DNA of 11,694 nt from positions 1 to 11,694 of the forward strand of contig CAAEFF010000011.1 in NCBI GenBank assembly GCA_900755085.1, read 5' to 3'. The first letter of the stretch is position 1; each line of letters starts with the position of its first letter. The DNA is from an uncultured Streptococcus sp. GTDB taxonomy: Bacteria; Bacillota; Bacilli; Lactobacillales; Streptococcaceae. A program made the position numbers and the translations under genes. Positions 7,033-11,694 of the stretch are shown piece by piece. Below the pieces are notes generated by a model. The model was not told the origin of the DNA. It made no database searches and worked only from the letters and a program-made list of their open reading frames with translations.

Positions 7033-7656
7033 CTAATCAAACTGATAGAGTTGTGGGTACTGATCGCACTCTGGATTTTTGGGGTGGCAGATGGCCCGAC
7101 CAAAATAGATCATGGCTTGATGGGCCGCTAGCCATTCGTTTTTGGGCAGAACATCCATAACCCGCTTTTCAACTTCCAAGGGAGTCGCTGATTTCTTGAC
7201 AATGTCATGGTGCTTGCAGATCCGTTCCACATGGGTGTCGACAGCAAAGGCTGGAATTCCAAAGCCTACACTCAATACTACATTAGCCGTCTTGCGTCCT
7301 ACTCCTGAAAGGCTCTCTAACTCTTCACGGGTCTGAGGGACTTGCCCATCAAAGTTGTCTAGCAGTTGTTGGGCACATTTTTTGAGAAATTTGGCCTTAT
7401 TGCGATAGAGGCCTAATTTAGAAATATACTTGGCGATAGCTGCTTCACTGGCTGCTGCCATGGCTTGTGGGGTTGGAAACGCCGCAAACAAACCTGGTGT
7501 CGCTTTATTAACAGCCGCATCAGTCGTCTGAGCAGAGAGCATGACGGCCACTAATAATTCAAAATGATTACGAAAATCCAGACTCGGTTTAGCATCTGGA
7601 AAAAGGGCGATAATTTCTTCAATCACATGGCGCGCCCGTTTCTTTGATAACACCAT
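7033..7656 (-). CDS. nth: Endonuclease III-type DNA glycosylase with reduced Fe-S motif
   Basis: This 207-residue protein removes oxidised pyrimidines from DNA and cuts the abasic site. The helix-hairpin-helix LESLSGVGRKTANVVLSVGF is present, with catalytic Lys122 and, in FAVDTHVERIC, catalytic Asp140. The length matches E. coli Nth (211). The C-terminal iron-sulfur loop is altered: E. coli has cysteines in the pattern C-x6-C-x2-C-x5-C, while here Cys190 and Cys197 remain but the third and fourth places are Tyr200 and Phe206 (CHPKNPECDQYPQLYQFD at the end of the protein). A normal [4Fe-4S] cluster therefore looks unlikely. The start is supported by AAGGAGA (7661-7667), 4 bases before the ATG, and by a promoter just upstream. 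The gene stands alone between two terminators. Confidence 0.93.
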   Translation of the reverse strand: MVLSKKRARHVIEEIIALFPDAKPSLDFRNHFELLVAVMLSAQTTDAAVNKATPGLFAAFPTPQAMAAASEAAIAKYISKLGLYRNKAKFLKKCAQQLLDNFDGQVPQTREELESLSGVGRKTANVVLSVGFGIPAFAVDTHVERICKHHDIVKKSATPLEVEKRVMDVLPKNEWLAAHQAMIYFGRAICHPKNPECDQYPQLYQFD

Positions 7657-7683
7657 AACTTCTCCTTTACGTTACTAGTCCTT

Positions 7684-7692
7684 ATTATAGCA
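7684..7692 (-). promoter_or_regulatory. Extended -10 promoter of nth
   Basis: The minus strand reads TGCTATAAT, a perfect extended -10 element (TATAAT at 7684-7689, TG at 7691-7692). At 17-base spacing the -35 position is TTAGAA, a poor match, which is usual when the TG motif is present. It lies 28 bases before the nth start and just past the mtnN terminator. Confidence 0.75.
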
Positions 7693-7725
7693 TGAAAGTT
7701 CCCTATTTCTAAAAGAATCGGCTTC

Positions 7726-7773
7726 AAAAAAGCGGGACAGAATGAATTGTAAAAAAATTCATCTAATCCCACT
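7726..7773 (-). terminator. Terminator of the glmU-mtnN operon
   Basis: A long imperfect stem pairs AGCGGGA (7731-7737) with TCCCACT (7767-7773), and further in AATGAATT (7741-7748) with AATTCATC (7756-7763), around a short A-rich loop. On the minus strand it is followed by TTTTTT, starting within the stem end. It begins 16 bases past the mtnN stop. The GTGGGA/GGGACAG arms resemble terminator hairpins that I recall recurring in streptococcal genomes; that recollection was not checked. Confidence 0.8.
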
Positions 7774-7789
7774 TCTATCTATTGTTTTT

Positions 7790-8482
7790 TTACACCAATC
7801 TCTTTAAGAACCTAATCAAAGTTTGCGCTGATCGTTCGCCAGCCTCCACGATAAATTCATCAAATGAGATATTGGCTGCGTGATCTGCTGTATCGCTCAT
7901 GGCGCGAATGACCATGAAGGGACGTCCAGCTGCGTGCGCCGCTTGGGCAATAGCTGCCCCCTCCATCTCAACTGCCAATACTTCTGGGAACTGCTCCCGA
8001 ATCGCAGCGACCTTTTCTTCGCTCGCGATAAAGCTATCCCCAGTTGCAATCAGGCCGACATGTGTGGTTGCAGCTTCTTCTTCCAGAACTTTTTTCATTT
8101 CTGATACGAAATAACGGCTAGATTCAAAGTAAAGTGGTTGGCCTGCCATCTGACCATACTTGTAACCAAAAGCCGTCACATCCACATCGTGATAGGCCAA
8201 TTTGTCCGCAAGGACGATATCCCCAACAGCCATTCCAGGTGCAACGGCACCTGCAGAACCCGTATTGATAATGGCTTCCACTTTAAAATCATTGGATAGG
8301 ACCGCTACACTCATAGCAGACATCACTTTCCCGATGCCACTTTCCACCAGAACCACTTCATGGCGACCAATCGATCCCGTATAGTAGATCTTCCCAAGAC
8401 GCAGATGCTTTTCCCCATTTTCAAGGTCTTCAACCAGGATCTTCAACTCCTGTGGCATGGCTGCGATAATTCCAATTTTCAT
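7790..8482 (-). CDS. mtnN: 5'-methylthioadenosine / S-adenosylhomocysteine nucleosidase
   Basis: MtnN (Pfs) cleaves adenine from methylthioadenosine, S-adenosylhomocysteine and 5'-deoxyadenosine. This relieves product inhibition of methyl transfer and supplies S-ribosylhomocysteine to LuxS, the AI-2 synthase. The 230-residue length and residue numbering match the E. coli enzyme: Glu12 in MPQELKIL, Glu174 in VEMEGAA and Asp197 in SDTAD are the catalytic acids. INTGSAGAV (72-80) belongs to the ribose-binding region. It is the last gene of the glmU operon, 24 bases after macP, with an AAGGAG site 9 bases before the ATG. A hairpin terminator follows. Confidence 0.97.
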   Translation of the reverse strand: MKIGIIAAMPQELKILVEDLENGEKHLRLGKIYYTGSIGRHEVVLVESGIGKVMSAMSVAVLSNDFKVEAIINTGSAGAVAPGMAVGDIVLADKLAYHDVDVTAFGYKYGQMAGQPLYFESSRYFVSEMKKVLEEEAATTHVGLIATGDSFIASEEKVAAIREQFPEVLAVEMEGAAIAQAAHAAGRPFMVIRAMSDTADHAANISFDEFIVEAGERSAQTLIRFLKRLV

Positions 8483-8506
8483 ATTCGTTTTCTCCTTGTG
8501 ACGACC

Positions 8507-8842
8507 TTACAATAGCCAAATAGCCAGAATCAAGACGATGAGGAGCGCAATAATCCAAAACAAAATGGTATTGAGTTTGGATTGAAGCACACTTTCTTTT
8601 TGCTCTTCAATGCGACGACTCTTTGTGACTGTTGGTTCCACTTGGATCTGCAAGGTATCTTGCGAATAACTGGCCCTTGGGCGTTCCATGCGTTTTTCTC
8701 TCACGGGACGTTCATAACCAAATCCTCTATGGTCTGTCCGAATGATTTTTGTCTCTTCCTCATCGACCATTCTTGGACCTATGACATCCTCACCACGTCG
8801 TGCCCGCTCGATCATTTCATCAGTTAATAAAGGTTTTCCCAT
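8507..8842 (-). CDS. macP: MacP, membrane activator of a class A penicillin-binding protein
   Basis: This 111-residue protein is cytoplasmic for about 90 residues and ends in a single membrane helix (about 91-111, [19 protein letters not shown]). The N terminus [18 protein letters not shown] and the segment DEEETKII match streptococcal MacP. In S. pneumoniae, MacP is a substrate of the kinase StkP, which modifies a threonine near residue 32 and so activates peptidoglycan synthase PBP2a; here Thr31 in the same EETKII setting is the likely site. Most of the middle is basic and low in hydrophobics, so probably disordered. It lies in the same gene order as in pneumococcus (glmU, Nudix, macP, mtnN). 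A perfect AGGAGG site begins directly after the Nudix stop codon. Confidence 0.9.
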   Translation of the reverse strand: MGKPLLTDEMIERARRGEDVIGPRMVDEEETKIIRTDHRGFGYERPVREKRMERPRASYSQDTLQIQVEPTVTKSRRIEEQKESVLQSKLNTILFWIIALLIVLILAIWLL

Positions 8843-8853
8843 CGGATCCTCCT

Positions 8854-9399
8854 CTATTTATTGGTTAATTCCCAGTATTGGATCGCCATAATCGTCTTGG
8901 CATCACAGATTTCGCCAGACTGGATCAAATCTTTTGCTTCCGTCAAAGTCACTTCTAAGAGTTCCAAGGTCTCATCTGCATCTTGCGGACGAGGATTTTC
9001 CACCTTTTTCAAGTTAGTCGCAACATAGAGTTTGATCCGTTCGTTACAAAATCCAATGGCTGAATAAAAATCATAGAGCAACTCTAGATCCGCTGTGTAG
9101 CCAATTTCTTCTTCCAATTCACGCAGAGCAGCCGCTTTGGGATCTGCATTTTCTCCTTTTTCCAACTTTCCAGCCGGAATCTCTACAGAGGTCTTTTCGA
9201 TCGCCTTGCGGTACTGTTTGACCAAGATGGTCTTTCCTTCTTCTGTGATGGGCAAGACAGCTACAGCTCCATTATGGAAGATGAGATCGCGCTGCGCTTG
9301 ACCTTTTCCATCAGGCAACTCTACTTGATCAGTCACCACTTTGAAAATCGGTCCTTGATAGAGTTCCTTGCGTTCAAGGGTTTTTTCTTCAAAATTCAT
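8854..9399 (-). CDS. Nudix hydrolase, ADP-ribose pyrophosphatase type
   Basis: This 181-residue protein resembles the NudF group, which hydrolyses ADP-ribose to AMP and ribose 5-phosphate. The sequence around the Nudix box is [10 protein letters not shown] (74-83) and then RELEEEIGY (93-101). The standard box is G-x5-E-x7-REUxEExGU; here the gap between the first Glu and the RE pair is nine residues (NADPKAAAL), a two-residue insertion. The metal-binding glutamates of RELEEE are intact. [15 protein letters not shown] follows, typical for the group. The start at 9399 has an AGGAGA site that contains the glmU stop codon (TAG-GAGA), so translation is probably coupled. The substrate is inferred from family resemblance only. 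Confidence 0.85.
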   Translation of the reverse strand: MNFEEKTLERKELYQGPIFKVVTDQVELPDGKGQAQRDLIFHNGAVAVLPITEEGKTILVKQYRKAIEKTSVEIPAGKLEKGENADPKAAALRELEEEIGYTADLELLYDFYSAIGFCNERIKLYVATNLKKVENPRPQDADETLELLEVTLTEAKDLIQSGEICDAKTIMAIQYWELTNK

Positions 9400-9408
9400 A
9401 CGAATCTC

Positions 9409-10818
<1,410 letters not shown>

Positions 10819-10820
10819 TT

Positions 10821-10849
10821 ATTATACCATTTTTCACCCCTTTTGGAAA
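10821..10849 (-). promoter_or_regulatory. Promoter of the glmU-Nudix-macP-mtnN operon
   Basis: On the minus strand TGGTATAAT (10821-10829) is an extended -10 element, 17 bases from TTTCCA (10844-10849), which matches four of six -35 bases. It is 33 bases before the glmU start and directly downstream of a terminator, so the operon has its own entry point. Confidence 0.8.
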
Positions 10850-10863
10850 ATAAGACCCAAACC

Positions 10864-10886
10864 AAAAAACTCTCCTGATAGGAGAG
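10864..10886 (-). terminator. Intrinsic terminator upstream of glmU
   Basis: On the minus strand CTCTCCT pairs with AGGAGAG around ATC and is followed by TTTTTT. It stops transcription coming from the ASCH gene and from the structured element, only about 15 bases before the glmU -35 box. Confidence 0.92.
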
Positions 10887-10914
10887 CTCTGATTGAAGTC
10901 AAAGTCTTCTTAAT

Positions 10915-11048
10915 AACTTTCCTTAGGTGAGTACGGACGTCAGCGAACTTCTTCGAAGTTCCATGACTAATTATTGAGCCTAAGGTCTCAATAATTCCGA
11001 GTTCCTGAAACTAAATTGTTTCAGGAACTTTTCTCACAGCGGAAAGTT
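10915..11048 (-). other. Structured intergenic element: closing stem with three hairpins
   Basis: No gene is present, but nearly every base can pair. A closing stem joins AACTTTCC (10915-10922) to GGAAAGTT (11041-11048), then GTGAG (10927-10931) to CTCAC (11033-11037). Inside are three perfect hairpins. The first pairs GAACTTC with GAAGTTC (10945-10961), extended by GTCA/TGAC (10939-10942 with 10964-10967). The second pairs AATTATTGAG with CTCAATAATT (10969-10996). The third has a 12-base-pair stem around TAAATT (11000-11029). Because the pairs are Watson-Crick, either strand can fold this way. The minus strand is the better candidate for an RNA: it is downstream of the ASCH gene and ends in the terminator at 10864-10886. 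I found no convincing promoter of its own, so it may be a 3' untranslated region, a small RNA, or a repeat element. Confidence 0.7.
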
Positions 11049-11132
11049 TCGGGATTTTTTGATTCATTCTAATAAAATAGAACAATTTTTATTTCTTTTC
11101 AGAATCGCTTAACTTATTTTGAAATAATTTGT

Positions 11133-11591
11133 CTACATTCTAAGCTTGTCCTGCAATGGATAAACCTTGCGAAATTCTTCTAAAACCACCTTGCTGTCAG
11201 GTGTAAAAGCCAGACCTGCTTCCTCCAGCCACTCCGTGAAAAATTCCTCATGAACCTGACGCCAATAGGCGAGGGATTTGTCACCTTCCCCTTCTTTGAA
11301 GGCATGATCAGCTGACACTTGATGGAAGGGCTGAACAGAAACCTTGGTAATTTCGATAATGCAGACAGCTTGATCTTGACTGTCTAAAACAACATCAAAG
11401 GACCCTTCTTGGGGAAGGGGTTCGTCCTCTAGTGCGTAAAGGTCGTAGGCAGAGGCGGTTGCCGTTTTTTCGCCTTTAAGCACCAAATCTGCTAAAAGGT
11501 CTGGTTCCACTCCAAAAGCCCAGGCATCTATCTCATCTCCGATAGAGGGGTTAATTTGCTTGTATTTATTCCACATTTCTTGAGGTGTCAT
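11133..11591 (-). CDS. ASCH-domain protein
   Basis: This 152-residue protein carries the ASCH signature GEKTATAS (residues 40-47), followed by LYALEDEPLPQEGSFDVVLD and CIIEITKVSVQPF. The C-terminal half has the conserved FKEGEGDKSLAYWRQVHEEFF segment seen in YhfF-like members. ASCH proteins share the PUA-like fold and are thought to bind RNA; some are nucleic-acid-related hydrolases. No specific role can be given here. The start is set by an AAAGGAG site six bases before the ATG. That ATG overlaps the stop codon of the gene upstream (ATGA), so the two are probably one operon. A long structured tail follows before the first terminator, at 10886-10864. Confidence 0.88.
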   Translation of the reverse strand: MTPQEMWNKYKQINPSIGDEIDAWAFGVEPDLLADLVLKGEKTATASAYDLYALEDEPLPQEGSFDVVLDSQDQAVCIIEITKVSVQPFHQVSADHAFKEGEGDKSLAYWRQVHEEFFTEWLEEAGLAFTPDSKVVLEEFRKVYPLQDKLRM

Positions 11592-11694
11592 GGGTTGCTC
11601 CTTTGTAATTTTTTACTTTCTTCTTTTATGTGTTTAAGATGGTCTGGATGGTCAATTTCTAAATCAAAAATCTCTGGAATAGAGCTGTAATGGA
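11588..11694 (-). CDS. C-terminal end of an unidentified protein (partial)
   Basis: On the minus strand one frame stays open from the window edge to a TGA that overlaps the ASCH start as ATGA. It encodes about 34 residues, including IPEIFDLEIDHPDHLKHIKE and a charged end. The other two frames hit stops early. The composition, rich in Asp, Glu, Lys and Ile, is that of a real protein, and the 4-base overlap is typical of operon neighbours. The tail is too short to name a family. Confidence 0.65.
   Translation of the reverse strand, partial: HYSSIPEIFDLEIDHPDHLKHIKEESKKLQRSNP

Noticed and set aside
10923..10964. Small protein of 13 codons on the minus strand inside the structured element
   Set aside because: It has no ribosome-binding site and its sequence is explained by the paired stems.
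10864..11048. CRISPR array
   Set aside because: The hairpins differ from one another and there are no repeated units with spacers.

Overview
The window looks like part of a chromosome from an oral Streptococcus of the mitis/sanguinis type. Three things suggest this. The proteins have streptococcal form, above all MacP, the GlmU block and the AliA/AmiA-type peptide-binding lipoprotein. Ribosome-binding sites are strong AAGGAG or AGGAGG types. The genome is moderately AT-rich and uses TATAAT promoters. The species cannot be fixed from the sequence alone.

Layout, left to right. Positions 1-933 (+): the 3' part of exoA (AP endonuclease / exonuclease III), followed 11 bases later by a small VOC-fold gene. 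A bidirectional hairpin terminator (957-987) separates these from a long run of minus-strand genes. Positions 985-4641 (-): a two-gene chaperone unit, an HscC-like Hsp70 followed by a membrane protein with an N-terminal J domain. Positions 4799-6766 (-): an orphan oligopeptide-binding lipoprotein with its own promoter and terminator. Positions 7033-7656 (-): endonuclease III (nth) with its own promoter and terminator. Positions 7790-10788 (-): a four-gene operon, glmU, an ADP-ribose-type Nudix hydrolase, macP and mtnN, read from an extended -10 promoter and ended by a hairpin. Positions 10789-11132: a 344-base gap with the glmU promoter, a 14-base palindrome at its start site, a terminator for upstream transcription, and a highly structured element (10915-11048). 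Positions 11133-11694 (-): an ASCH-domain gene whose start overlaps the stop of a further gene that runs off the window.

Functional themes are DNA repair (exoA, nth), envelope building (GlmU makes UDP-GlcNAc; MacP activates a peptidoglycan synthase), clean-up of toxic nucleotides (Nudix, MtnN), peptide uptake, and a dedicated chaperone pair whose J partner sits in the membrane.

Most of the window is ordinary housekeeping. The parts that deserve a second look are the HscC/membrane-J pair, whose J domain has HPE in place of HPD; the structured element between the ASCH gene and glmU; an Nth that keeps only two of the four iron-sulfur cysteines; and the palindrome over the glmU start site.
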